A DNA stretch of 64,000 nt from CAYGEY01 sp964349065 (lineage in GTDB: Bacteria; Patescibacteriota; Gracilibacteria; 1-14-2-50-48-13), in contig CAYGEY010000002.1 in assembly GCA_964349065.1 (NCBI GenBank), forward strand, positions 1-64,000, written 5' to 3'. A model generated the notes under the pieces. That model ran no database searches and was not told the DNA's origin. It saw nothing but the letters and a program-made list of their open reading frames with translations. Each line of letters starts with the position of its first letter. Position 1 is the stretch's first letter. The position numbers and the translations under genes are program-made. Positions 24,170-34,000 of the stretch are shown piece by piece.

Positions 24170-25537
24170 CTATAACTCCCCAACCATCCTCACAAATAAA
24201 TCCCCTCTCTCTTTATAATTCTGGAACTGATCCAAACTTGAGCACGCAGGTGAAAGCACCACGTGCTTTATTTCACTACTCGCAACAACCTCTGCAAAAA
24301 TCTTCGGAAGGCTAGAGAAATCTTTAACATGTTTAAGTCCAAAAGGGGTCTCGCCACGCGCCTCAATCACATCATACAATCTCCTCCCGGCCTTCTCTCC
24401 AATTGTCACCACCTTTCTCAGATGGCTTGATCGAAATAACTCATCCACCAACCCCTCAAACGCCACATTCTTCTCACCTCCGCCCAGCAACAACATCATC
24501 GGCTCAGAAAATGAATGGATCGCGGCCATGGCTGACTCCGGGGTGGTCCCGGCGCTATCATTCCAAAAAGAAACCTCACCTACTTTGCGCACAAACTCCA
24601 TGCGATATGGAACGCCTTTATATGACAGAAGCGCATCTCTCATAACCTCTTTGGTGATTCCCAAAATATATCCAAGGGTGAGCCCCATCAAAAAATTAAT
24701 CCGAAGTTCCGGCGCTTTGGCGGGGATGTCCTTGAGATCGACCAACGCTTCGTATTCCCCATCCTCACAAAAAATAACATGCTCGTCCTGCACACCAATC
24801 CCGTATGAAACCGGTTCTTTTTTACTCACTTGATACGCCTGCGCGCTTCCGATGTTTTCAAACGCTCTGGAGATCTCATTATCCACATCAACTATTTTGA
24901 TATCAGAAATACCCTGGTGTATAACAATCGATGATTTTGCCTCTACGTATTCATCAAAATCCTTGTGATAATCCAAATGCTCCGGTGTGATACCAAGCAC
25001 CATGGCAATATGCGGACTTGTTGGCAAATCATGTAATTGAAAGCTGGAGAGCTCCATAATCACATACGTTTCCTCATCAATCTCGGAAAGTTGGCTGAGC
25101 ATCTGAATACCCACATTCCCCACGAGGACAGATTTTTTTCCGGCTGCTGTGAGCAGATGATGTAAAAATGTCGAGGTGGTTGTTTTCCCTTTTGTTCCGG
25201 TCACTCCGATAGTGATGCCTCTACAAAGCTCTAGAAAAAGCTCTGTCTGAGACGTGATTTTCACGCCATGTTCAGCCGCCTCCACCAACTCCGGCCTCAG
25301 GAGAGAAACTCCGGGGGTTCGGAAGGCTATATCAAAATTCATCAAATGTGACATTGCATTTTTCCCGCAAACCGCGAGATACGGCTCTTTGGGAGTCACT
25401 TCTTTGTCATCCAAAATGGTCACATCTTTGTAGTCCTGTGCATACAGATACGAAGCGACTGCCTGGCCCTCCACGCCATACCCTATTAATGCTATTTTAT
25501 CTGTTTTATTCATAAAAAGTGGATATCTACTTGGCAT
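24170..25537 (-). CDS. murD: UDP-N-acetylmuramoylalanine--D-glutamate ligase
   Basis: 455 residues. The Rossmann-like N-terminus (KIALIGYGVEGQAVASYL), ATP loop GVTGTKGKTTTSTFLHHLL and the LGITPEHLDYHKDFDEYVEAK motif are diagnostic of MurD. It adds D-Glu to UDP-MurNAc-L-Ala in the cytoplasm during peptidoglycan synthesis. The ATG at 25537 has GGTGG nine bases upstream; the ATG at residue 9 is an alternative. Peptidoglycan synthesis agrees with the D,D-carboxypeptidase at 41277-42179. Confidence 0.93.
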   Translation of the reverse strand: MPSRYPLFMNKTDKIALIGYGVEGQAVASYLYAQDYKDVTILDDKEVTPKEPYLAVCGKNAMSHLMNFDIAFRTPGVSLLRPELVEAAEHGVKITSQTELFLELCRGITIGVTGTKGKTTTSTFLHHLLTAAGKKSVLVGNVGIQMLSQLSEIDEETYVIMELSSFQLHDLPTSPHIAMVLGITPEHLDYHKDFDEYVEAKSSIVIHQGISDIKIVDVDNEISRAFENIGSAQAYQVSKKEPVSYGIGVQDEHVIFCEDGEYEALVDLKDIPAKAPELRINFLMGLTLGYILGITKEVMRDALLSYKGVPYRMEFVRKVGEVSFWNDSAGTTPESAMAAIHSFSEPMMLLLGGGEKNVAFEGLVDELFRSSHLRKVVTIGEKAGRRLYDVIEARGETPFGLKHVKDFSSLPKIFAEVVASSEIKHVVLSPACSSLDQFQNYKERGDLFVRMVGEL

Positions 25538-25577
25538 AGTATATCCACCTTTTATAATTCCTCAACTGTTCATTGTA

Positions 25578-26990
25578 TTACAAAATATCAAGCACTTTTT
25601 CTTTTTCTTCATCGGCATAGATCTTCTCAAATGACCTACGCGATTTATTCAAATCATTGTTAGCCTTTTGCTTTTCTGACATAAGTGATTCAAACATTAT
25701 TTTTGTTGAATCAATCACATTTTCCTTTGTTAACCGTTTACCATTGTGCCATGCATCTATCTGAATAACGGCTCCATTTGGTGCTATATTTGATAATGTC
25801 TGAAAAACAACCTTCATTTCAATTTCGACACCATGCAAGTTTTTATACTGATCTACAATATCTGAAAGATACCCGAGAGAAACCTGCAACTGCATCAATA
25901 GGTTTTTTTCTCGCGCTCCATACTCTTTGTCATGATGCGTTGCCGCAGAAAAAAGAGTATGGAAACTATCACGGTCTTCCGACTTCTCAGGATTTAATTG
26001 TAAATAATGTAATACAGCACTTATGTGCTCCAACACACTTCTCTCTTCATGTGGATTATCATGCAGAACACGCCTCTTCATGGACTCGATTATGATTCGG
26101 AGAGTATCTTCATAATTTTCAGTATTTTTTTCCTGACTCTGTTTACTTTGATGAAGTTTTTCTAAACACTGCTTGATATTTGAAAACTCAGTTAAAAATG
26201 TTTCATATTCATCGTTTGTAATCGGTAACATATCCTGTAGTGTTTGGTGCAGTGCATCAAGATTTTGTATTTGTTCAACGATAGTCAGTCCTTCATCTAA
26301 GATGCCATATGCCTCTGCCGCACTTACAATATTGAAGAAATCTTTTGACTTTTGCACTTCATTCTCAAAATTTCTCATGCTGATGTCATGGACAAATTGT
26401 GACATTTGTTTTTCCGTGTTTTTTTCATAGTATTTTGATTCTTGTAATACTTCCTTTTTAAAAAGCTGTTCCATCAATGTATTACTATTAAGCAAATGAC
26501 GATTCAGTATGTGGGCGAGAAACTCAGCTTCGGTCAGAACATTTTTTTCAATTTCATGGGAAAACTGATCTTGTACATACTGAACAAACAAGTCACCCGA
26601 AACATCCTTTTTTTCTTTTGCCTTCGCAAGCGTAAATTTTAAAAATGGAAGAATAATATTTACCTGTCCGCCTAATGCATTTTGAATACCTTGAATCATG
26701 ATCATCGCTTTTTCTTCTTTATGTACATCCACAGACCGGCTATCTGTAAAAAATTCAGTAATGGCCTCTTGCTTCTTTTTATGGTCAGCACGCAGGAAGT
26801 TATTCTGCCTTTGGCGCATAAGTTGTAGAGTTTCTTCTACTTCTTTTATTGGCGTTCCGTATGTTGTCGTACGCCCAGGTGCAAGCGGATTAAAACTTGA
26901 AATGGGGGTTTTTCCAAAAAGGACAAGTTCGTGTTGCTCTGGCTTTTCAAGGCAATGTTGCGAGAGATCCATAGTGTTTGAAATAAACAT
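25578..26990 (-). CDS. Large helical hypothetical protein
   Basis: 470 residues, rich in Gln, Glu, Lys and Leu, predicted to be almost all helix with coiled-coil stretches. No membrane segment, signal peptide or family recognised. The ATG at residue 7 (MDLSQHCLE) is an alternative start. Ends 41 bases before the murD ATG, so it may be co-transcribed with murD, with no visible functional link. Confidence 0.6.
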   Translation of the reverse strand: MFISNTMDLSQHCLEKPEQHELVLFGKTPISSFNPLAPGRTTTYGTPIKEVEETLQLMRQRQNNFLRADHKKKQEAITEFFTDSRSVDVHKEEKAMIMIQGIQNALGGQVNIILPFLKFTLAKAKEKKDVSGDLFVQYVQDQFSHEIEKNVLTEAEFLAHILNRHLLNSNTLMEQLFKKEVLQESKYYEKNTEKQMSQFVHDISMRNFENEVQKSKDFFNIVSAAEAYGILDEGLTIVEQIQNLDALHQTLQDMLPITNDEYETFLTEFSNIKQCLEKLHQSKQSQEKNTENYEDTLRIIIESMKRRVLHDNPHEERSVLEHISAVLHYLQLNPEKSEDRDSFHTLFSAATHHDKEYGAREKNLLMQLQVSLGYLSDIVDQYKNLHGVEIEMKVVFQTLSNIAPNGAVIQIDAWHNGKRLTKENVIDSTKIMFESLMSEKQKANNDLNKSRRSFEKIYADEEKEKVLDIL

Positions 26991-27019
26991 ATAGGTAAGA
27001 AATTTTGATAATTTTTATA

Positions 27020-27097
27020 GTGCAAGGAGTCAAGGCGGGAGCGACGCAACCGTAGTTTTTCTACGGTGAGGAGCGAGTAACGCAGACGACGAAGCAA
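27020..27097. repeat. GC-rich repeat-like hairpin element
   Basis: A sharply bounded GC-rich stretch in an AT-rich gap. It centres on a perfect hairpin, CCGTAG-TTTTT-CTACGG (27050-27066), flanked by similar arms GAGCGACGCAAC (27040-27051) and GAGCGAGTAACGC (27071-27083). The layout resembles REP/MITE-like palindromic elements. No second copy was found in this window, so calling it a repeat is inference from form. The 353-bp gap between the 26990 gene and secA also holds a terminator and a micro-ORF. Confidence 0.45.
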
Positions 27098-27126
27098 TAT
27101 ACAATTATCAGAGTTTCTTTGAGAAG

Positions 27127-27163
27127 AAAAAAGCTCCCCTCGGTTGCCCGGGGGAGCTTTTTC
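27127..27163. terminator. Strong bidirectional intrinsic terminator
   Basis: Stem aaaaagctcccc / gggggagcttttt with A and T runs at both sides, 23 bases beyond the micro-ORF that follows secA. It likely ends the secA transcript. Confidence 0.85.
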
Positions 27164-27185
27164 ATATCGTTTTTCTTATGCTTTC

Positions 27186-27284
27186 TTACCCCCGGACATA
27201 TACTTTAGCGTACACACAAATAATCATTCCAAAAGAAATGACTGTAATGAGTGCGCTAAGTAGTAGTTGGGAGACCAAATTCAT
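27186..27284 (-). CDS. Putative 32-residue single-helix membrane micropeptide after secA
   Basis: The frame ATG (27284) to TAA (27186) encodes 32 residues: a short polar N-terminus, one hydrophobic helix (LLLSALITVISFGMIICVYA) and a KVYVRG tail, positive inside. It lies 59 bases after the secA stop and just before the strong terminator, so it is probably in the secA transcript. No Shine-Dalgarno sequence. Supported only by composition and position. Confidence 0.4.
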   Translation of the reverse strand: MNLVSQLLLSALITVISFGMIICVYAKVYVRG

Positions 27285-27343
27285 ATAGTAGAAAAACATC
27301 TTCAGGAAGAGTTTAGCAAAATGAGGGAAAATGTCAAGACCAG

Positions 27344-30127
27344 CTATTTCCCCTCCTTCTCCAACTTTTTCCTTTCTTTTCTTGTGAGCCTGATTCCATT
27401 TTCACCAACAACTTCTCGTGCATGCACATTTGCGGACCCACCTGCGCGGATCACCTCCACTTGTTTCTGTTGAATATCCGCCATTTCGATGTCACTTCCA
27501 TAAAGGGTACTTTCTACTTCATCCGCATTGGTTTTAATAACAGTGATGTGATCAGGATCAGCTATGGGAGCTATTTGGGCCTCCTGTGGCATAAACTGAG
27601 TTAAATCGATCCTCATCAAACTCTCTACAATACTCTCGGTAATCGCCGTCAGAAGTTTCTCAAATTGCATGAATGCCTCGTTCTTGTATTCAACAAGCGG
27701 GTCACGCTGTCCATATCCTCGAAGTGACACTCCCTGTCGAATGTATTGCATCGTTTCTAAATGCTCCATCCAGAGTACGTCTATTGCCCTAAGATAAAGG
27801 CTGCGCTCAAGCTTTCGCATGATTTCCGCATTATTGACTAACGCCTCACGTCTTTCATATGCTTTCAATAAATAGTCCTGTGCTTTTTCGATGATTTCAT
27901 CCTGCGTGAAACATTCATCTAAATCTTCTTCTGAAATCGAGTATGAATCATCATGATAAAGTGCTTTGAGTTTCTCTGCAATTTCTAATCGATTCCATTG
28001 TAGATGATTGCTTGAAGAAGTATGAACGCCTACAATATGATGTGCTTCTTGTTTCATCAGCTCCACCATTTCACTTCGGATATGTGTATGCTTCAACACT
28101 CTCCGCCTGCGAGCATAAATAATCTCACGATGTTTATTCATCACGTCATCATATTTCACGACATTTTCACGGATATCATAATGATGATTTTCCACTTTCT
28201 TCTGTGCAGACTCAATCTGTTTGGTAATAATCCCATTCTCAATCGGCAAATCTTCAGGAACCTTAAGTGACGCCATGATTGACTTCATCCGATCTCCGCC
28301 GAAAATGCGCATAAGGTCATCATCCATCGAAATGAAAAACTGTGACTCCCCGGGATCTCCCTGACGACCGGAACGCCCTCGAAGCTGGTTATCTATTCGG
28401 CGGGATTCATGACGCTCTGTACCAAGGATGACCAAACCTCCAAGCTCTTTCACCTCATCAGAAATTTTAATATCCGTACCTCGACCGGCCATATTGGTTG
28501 CGATCGTGACTGCTCCTTTTTGACCTGCGTTTGCAACAATCTCCGCTTCTTTCTCGTGGAATTTTGCATTAAGGACATTGTGCGGAACACCTTCCTCAAC
28601 CAAGAGTCTCGCCAGTTTTTCAGACTTTTCTATAGAGATGGTACCAACAAGCACCGGTTGCCCCTTCTCTTGTAATTCTTTCACTTGTTTTGCTATTGCC
28701 TTAAATTTGCCATGTTCAGAGAGGAAGATACTATCAGATTTATCCTTTCTGGTAACTGTACGATTAGTAGGAATAGAAACAACCTCAAGATGATAAATCT
28801 TCCCGAACTCTTCAGCCTCGGTGATCGCTGTTCCTGTCATTCCAGCAAGTTTCTTATAAAGTCGGAATAAGTTTTGAAATGTTACTGTGGCAAGCGTCAT
28901 ACTCTCTCTTTGCACATCCACTTTTTCCTTAGCTTCAATTGCCTGATGTAAACCCTGACTATACCGCCGACCATGGAGGATACGACCGGTAAATTCATCA
29001 ACAATTTGTACCTGGTCATCCACCACAACATAATCAATGTCGCGTTTAAAACAGGCCATTGCTTTGAGGGACTGCTCAATATGATGCACTTCTTTAAACC
29101 CGGCCTGAGTATAAATATTTTCTACACCCATCATTGCCTCCATCTTCCCGATTCCTTCTTCCGTGAGAGTTGCGGTTTTTTGCTTCTCATCGATATTATA
29201 ATGAGTCCCTTCTTCGAGATATTTTACAAGTTCGGAATATTTGTGATATTTGTCCGTAGACTCAGCTGCAGGTGCAGAAATAATGAGAGGAGTCCTTGCC
29301 TCGTCAATCAAAATGGAATCCACCTCGTCTACAATTGCAAAATGCAAATCGCGTTTCTGTACGAGTTGATTTTGATCCACGGCCATGTTGTCCCTGAGGT
29401 AATCAAACCCGAATTCATTATTGGTTCCGTAGGTGATGTCCGCATTGTATGCTTCGAGTTTTTCTTCAGGATTCATACCACTCATGATCACACCTGACGT
29501 GAGGCCAAGATAGTTATAGAGATGATTCATCCATTCTCGGTCACGTTGTACGAGATACTCATTGACAGTCACAAGATGAACACCTAGACCTGTGAGAGCG
29601 TTTAATATAAGTGGCATTGAGGCAACGAACGTTTTTCCTTCACCTGTTTTCATTTCAGAAATCCTTCCTTGATGGAGTACCGTTGCACCAATGAACTGCA
29701 CATCAAAAGGGACTATTTCCCATGTGATAGTATGTCCTCGCACTTCAAATGTTGTTCCTTTCAACCTTCGGCACGCATCTCCAATCACGGCATACACCTC
29801 CGGGAGGATTTCCCAAAGTTTATCCTGGTACATTTTATGAAGTTTCTCCATTTCATTTTCGTGCTTAGTCTTGAGTTCTTTTTTATACTGCGGAGAGAGT
29901 ATGGCTTCGTCTTGGAACATCTCGTTCTCCAGTTGATCTACCTTTTCCTTTTGTTTCTCTACATGTTTGGCTATGGCTTCTTTGAATACCGGGATTTTTG
30001 CTTTAAGGTCGGCGTCTGAAAGACCGGTCAAAGTTTTTTCATATGTTCGTATTTGATCTACAATACTTCGAAGTTTCTGAACCTCTTTTTCGTTTGGGTC
30101 ACCAAAAAATTTTGAGAAGAATGCCAT
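27344..30127 (-). CDS. secA: Preprotein translocase ATPase SecA
   Basis: 927 residues. Walker A region EMKTGEGKTFVAS, the DEVDSILIDEARTP motif and the motif TNMAGRGTDIKI with QLRGRSGRQGDPG are all present. SecA drives protein export through SecYEG. The usual C-terminal zinc-binding SEC-C tail is missing; the protein ends in a basic RLTRKERKKLEKEGK. No Shine-Dalgarno sequence before the ATG at 30127. Confidence 0.96.
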   Translation of the reverse strand: MAFFSKFFGDPNEKEVQKLRSIVDQIRTYEKTLTGLSDADLKAKIPVFKEAIAKHVEKQKEKVDQLENEMFQDEAILSPQYKKELKTKHENEMEKLHKMYQDKLWEILPEVYAVIGDACRRLKGTTFEVRGHTITWEIVPFDVQFIGATVLHQGRISEMKTGEGKTFVASMPLILNALTGLGVHLVTVNEYLVQRDREWMNHLYNYLGLTSGVIMSGMNPEEKLEAYNADITYGTNNEFGFDYLRDNMAVDQNQLVQKRDLHFAIVDEVDSILIDEARTPLIISAPAAESTDKYHKYSELVKYLEEGTHYNIDEKQKTATLTEEGIGKMEAMMGVENIYTQAGFKEVHHIEQSLKAMACFKRDIDYVVVDDQVQIVDEFTGRILHGRRYSQGLHQAIEAKEKVDVQRESMTLATVTFQNLFRLYKKLAGMTGTAITEAEEFGKIYHLEVVSIPTNRTVTRKDKSDSIFLSEHGKFKAIAKQVKELQEKGQPVLVGTISIEKSEKLARLLVEEGVPHNVLNAKFHEKEAEIVANAGQKGAVTIATNMAGRGTDIKISDEVKELGGLVILGTERHESRRIDNQLRGRSGRQGDPGESQFFISMDDDLMRIFGGDRMKSIMASLKVPEDLPIENGIITKQIESAQKKVENHHYDIRENVVKYDDVMNKHREIIYARRRRVLKHTHIRSEMVELMKQEAHHIVGVHTSSSNHLQWNRLEIAEKLKALYHDDSYSISEEDLDECFTQDEIIEKAQDYLLKAYERREALVNNAEIMRKLERSLYLRAIDVLWMEHLETMQYIRQGVSLRGYGQRDPLVEYKNEAFMQFEKLLTAITESIVESLMRIDLTQFMPQEAQIAPIADPDHITVIKTNADEVESTLYGSDIEMADIQQKQVEVIRAGGSANVHAREVVGENGIRLTRKERKKLEKEGK

Positions 30128-30215
30128 ATTGAAATGCTATTAAATGCTATTTTTTTACACATTGGACTATAATAGTTTTTAATCTACTTGCAAACCAAAA
30201 TCTTGCGGTTATAGT

Positions 30216-30815
30216 TTATCTATCACGATGGTGAGCTACGTTGGGGTTCCTGTCTCCAATCGGATGCTCACCGTTCTTATTTTTCCTGTTCTTTCCCCCA
30301 CGAAATCCGTAATTCATGATCTTGCGTAAATCACTAACATAAAAAAAGTAGTGGGCATATTTCCTGATCAGTGAAGAATATCCTCTCTTGTTGGGGATTC
30401 CAATTTTGAATAATTTATTATGCTTATCAAGATATTCATAGAGACAATAAAAATCCCCGTCACCGGAAATAATAACCGCTTTTTCGTAATTATTCAATTC
30501 AATCATAGTTTGCAAAACAAGTTCTGCATCGCAGTTCCCCTTCACTATTCCATCACGTTCAAGAGTTGGTTTATAAATGAGTTCATAGCCATTTTCTGTG
30601 AGTGATTTGTACATTGGTTCATTCCCCTCCACAAATCCTATGAAAAGAAATGCCTTTTCTACATTAAATTTTTCTTTGAGATACACCCGGAGTTTGCGAA
30701 AATCAAGCTTCCAACCGAGAGCATTAATCGCAAGATTAAGATTTTGACTATCTATGAATGCATAGTTATTATGTGGCTTTTTTGGCTTTATTTTTTGAAA
30801 GAATTTTTTGATCAT
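30216..30815 (-). CDS. NYN-domain (LabA/DUF88-like) predicted ribonuclease
   Basis: 199 residues. The PIN-like NYN fold is shown by YAFIDSQNL near residue 18, GNCDAELVL near 98 and VIISGDGDFYCLYEYL near 117, which supply the conserved metal-binding Asp residues. The basic N-terminus (KKFFQKIKPKKP) and the Arg/Asn-rich C-terminal tail could bind RNA. Third gene after ileS and an 86-residue membrane protein, with short spacers, so probably in the ileS operon. Substrate unknown. A second NYN protein is at 36058-36672. Confidence 0.8.
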   Translation of the reverse strand: MIKKFFQKIKPKKPHNNYAFIDSQNLNLAINALGWKLDFRKLRVYLKEKFNVEKAFLFIGFVEGNEPMYKSLTENGYELIYKPTLERDGIVKGNCDAELVLQTMIELNNYEKAVIISGDGDFYCLYEYLDKHNKLFKIGIPNKRGYSSLIRKYAHYFFYVSDLRKIMNYGFRGGKNRKNKNGEHPIGDRNPNVAHHRDR

Positions 30816-30820
30816 AATTG

Positions 30821-31081
30821 TTAATAAATTATCGTCCCACGATTTGAACTACTTGAACTTGTCCCAGTCCCCTGACTCCCAAAATTAATTATAAACATCA
30901 ATGCCAAAAGCAGAAAAAAAATCCCGGCCATCAGTTGAACAAAGTACATCCACTTGGAAAACGGACGTAGGGCAGACACGCCTTGCATCTGTTTTTTCAG
31001 AAGTAAGTTGATCACCGCAAATGTTACCGCTGCGATGATCCATACTATTATAAGAAGAATTTGTGTTATTGTCGGTGTCAT
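30821..31081 (-). CDS. Two-helix membrane protein in the ileS operon
   Basis: 86 residues with two membrane segments (about 6-28 and 46-68) and a Ser/Thr/Gly-rich tail. Its ATG overlaps the ileS stop (ATGA), so it is translationally coupled to ileS. Five bases separate it from the NYN gene. The size and shape resemble small VirB2/TrbC-like or other two-helix proteins seen in these genomes, but there is no signal peptide. Function unknown. Confidence 0.6.
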   Translation of the reverse strand: MTPTITQILLIIVWIIAAVTFAVINLLLKKQMQGVSALRPFSKWMYFVQLMAGIFFLLLALMFIINFGSQGTGTSSSSSNRGTIIY

Positions 31082-34000
31082 GCGTTTTTGGATACAGTTT
31101 CAATCCCAACTATACACTCTCCGTCAAAGAGAGAAAGCGTTTTTGTGAGCTTCGGCATATCACCGCTATATGAGAGATCAAGGGCGAGAGTCTCCTTGCG
31201 AATATAATCCCCCCATTCCTCAAGCATCTTGGTCAGCTCCTGTGCAATATTTCCGGAAATTAAAATGGTGATATTGTCTGTCACTGCAAGATCATTGTCT
31301 TTACGTAAATCCTGGATTTCACGCACCAGATCCCTTGCGGCACCTTCACGAATGAGTAATTCGTCAATTGTCGTATCAAGTGCAACAACAATCCCGGCCA
31401 TACTCTGCGCAGAAACTCCTTCGTGACTTTCGTACCCGACTTCTACCTCGTGTGGTTCTAAAATCATTCCCATGATTTCAATGGATCCATCATCTTTGAG
31501 TATAAAATTCCCAGCTCTTGCCTCTTTAATAACCTCCTGCACCTTGCCTCCGAGCCTCGGCCCAAGCACCTTAGCATCCGGCTTCGCCACCGGTTTTCCA
31601 AGTTGTTCCGGATCTTTTTCAAACCGGATTTCTTTCACATTAAGCTCCTCTAAAATTACCTCTTTGTATTTTTCCAGCTGTGTAATTTTCAAAGATTTCG
31701 GCAGAGCAATTTGTGCTAAGCGTAGTGGCATTCGCACCTTTATTTTTTCTTTTGAACGGATGGCAAGCCCAAGTTGCACAATAGCTCGAACTGCATTTAC
31801 TTCTTTAATAAGATTTTCATCAAACCAATTATTTTTATTGGTATCAAAGTAGGAAAGATGCACAGACTCAGCATTTGGAACGAGATTCATGTACATTTCC
31901 TCAGTAATGAAAGGAGTGATTGGAGCCAGGAGTTGGCAAAACCGGATTAATACCTCGTGAAGCGTTGAATACGCATTATTTTTATCAGTATCATTTTCAC
32001 TCTTCCAAAATCTGCGACGAGAGCGACGGATATACCAGTTGGTCATCGCATCCATACTCGCAAGCAGGATATCTGTCACACCTTTGAGATCATATTTTTC
32101 CATTGCCTCGTGGTAGAGCCTCTCCGTGTTTTCCATTTCAGAGAGCATCCAGAGATCAAGATTGTGCGAAATATTAGTTAAATCTTTTGATTCAATATCC
32201 CAATTATCAACATTGGCATACGTCATAAAAAACGTGTACGAATGCCAGAGCGGAAGGATCATTTTTCGGAGAGTTTCTTCGACGCCTTTTTTACTGAAAC
32301 GTAAGTTTTCTCCATGGACGACAGGTGAGTTCATGAGGTAAAACCTGAGGCTATCTGCTCCAAGTTCAGTAAAAATCTCAGAAGGATCAGGATAGTTTTT
32401 GAGCCGTTTGGACATTTTTTTCCCATCCTCAGCTAATACTAGGCCGTTCACCACAACATTTTTAAATGCAGGATTATCTTGACCAAGTCCTGATGCACCG
32501 TCTGTTAATGCGGTTGCGAGCACCATCAATGTATAAAACCAGCCCCTTGTCTGATCAGCTCCTTCGGCAATGAAATCTGCCGGAAAATTTTTCCTGGTTT
32601 TTTCAAGATTTTCAAATGGATAATGATTTTGTGCATACGGCATAGAACCTGATTCAAACCAACAATCAAAAACCTCCGGAACACGGTACATCAATTCACC
32701 TTTTTCTGAAGTGAGCGTTATCCCATCCACAAAGTGTTTGTGAAGATCAAATTCTTTTCCGGAGAGACTATCAAGAAATAAGGTTTTTGCTGAGCCGGTT
32801 TCGAGCTCATTGATGGTCGACATTTTTTCAGGAGATTTATTCCGAAGTACGTATTCCACCACTTGGAGAACAGCGGCATGGGAAACTATGTATACCGTTT
32901 TTCCTGCATGGTTTTCTTTTATGTCTTTCAATAAAGAAGTCAGGCGTTTTGCAATATCTTCATAACTTTCACTTCCTGTTGTTCTTTTTCCGGAAAAATA
33001 TTCTTTTGACCCGCTTAGCTTTTCGTATACATCTATTTTAGAAAGCACTTCTTCCGTGTCCAATTTCTTACCTTCCCAATCACCTCCGTTCATTTCTATA
33101 AGACCACCATCTATTTTTATTTCAATAGTTCCACCAAAAAATTTCTCCACAGCTTGAGCGGTCTCACGTGCTCTGAGAATGGGAGAAGAATATATCACAT
33201 CCGGGCGTTCCTCAACATATTTCATTAATGTATCAGAAACCTGTTTTTTGCCTTTTTCGGTGAGGTGATGTTTATCAATTTCTGATGACCAAATATTAGT
33301 AACGTTCTTTTCAGATTCGCCATGTCGTAATAAAACTATCTTCGTGAGACGACCTTTTGCTTCATGATATAGTTCATCAAGCCCTGCAATTACCTTCATT
33401 TCTAATCCGTCTTTCGTGCGCCAGATCGGCAATGGAGTTCCCCAAAACCTGTTTCGGGAAATCGCCCAATCTCGGACATTTTCTAACCACTTCCCAAATC
33501 TGCCGTCCTTCATGTGATCCGGTACCCAATGCACTTTTGCATTATTTGCGATGAGTTTTTCTTTGAGCTCTGTCACTCGTACAAACCATGTTTCGATAGG
33601 TTTGTAGATTAAAGGGGTGTCTGTTCTCCAACAATGAGGGTAGCTGTGCATGATGGTTTCTTGCTTCACTAAAGATCCATCATTTTTTAGACGTTCGATA
33701 ATCGGTTTATTCGCATCAAACACGAGCATATTTTCAAAGTCTTTCACCTCATGAGTAAATGTCCCGTCATCCTGGATGGGATCCATGATCTCGATCCCTT
33801 TTTCATTGATAACACGGAAGTCATCTTCACCATATGGGGCTAAATGTACAATCCCTGTACCATCTCCTTCTGTGACGAAATCAGCTAGGACAGTCTGGAA
33901 GGCACCTTCCTCAGCTTTATGTGCAAAGTATGGAAAAATCGGAGTGTATTTCAAATTGGCAAGATCTGAACCATGAAAAGTTGTAAGGATTTGGTATTGA

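Noticed and set aside
28973..29497. 174-residue frame antisense to secA
   Set aside because: SecA motifs on the minus strand explain the region fully.
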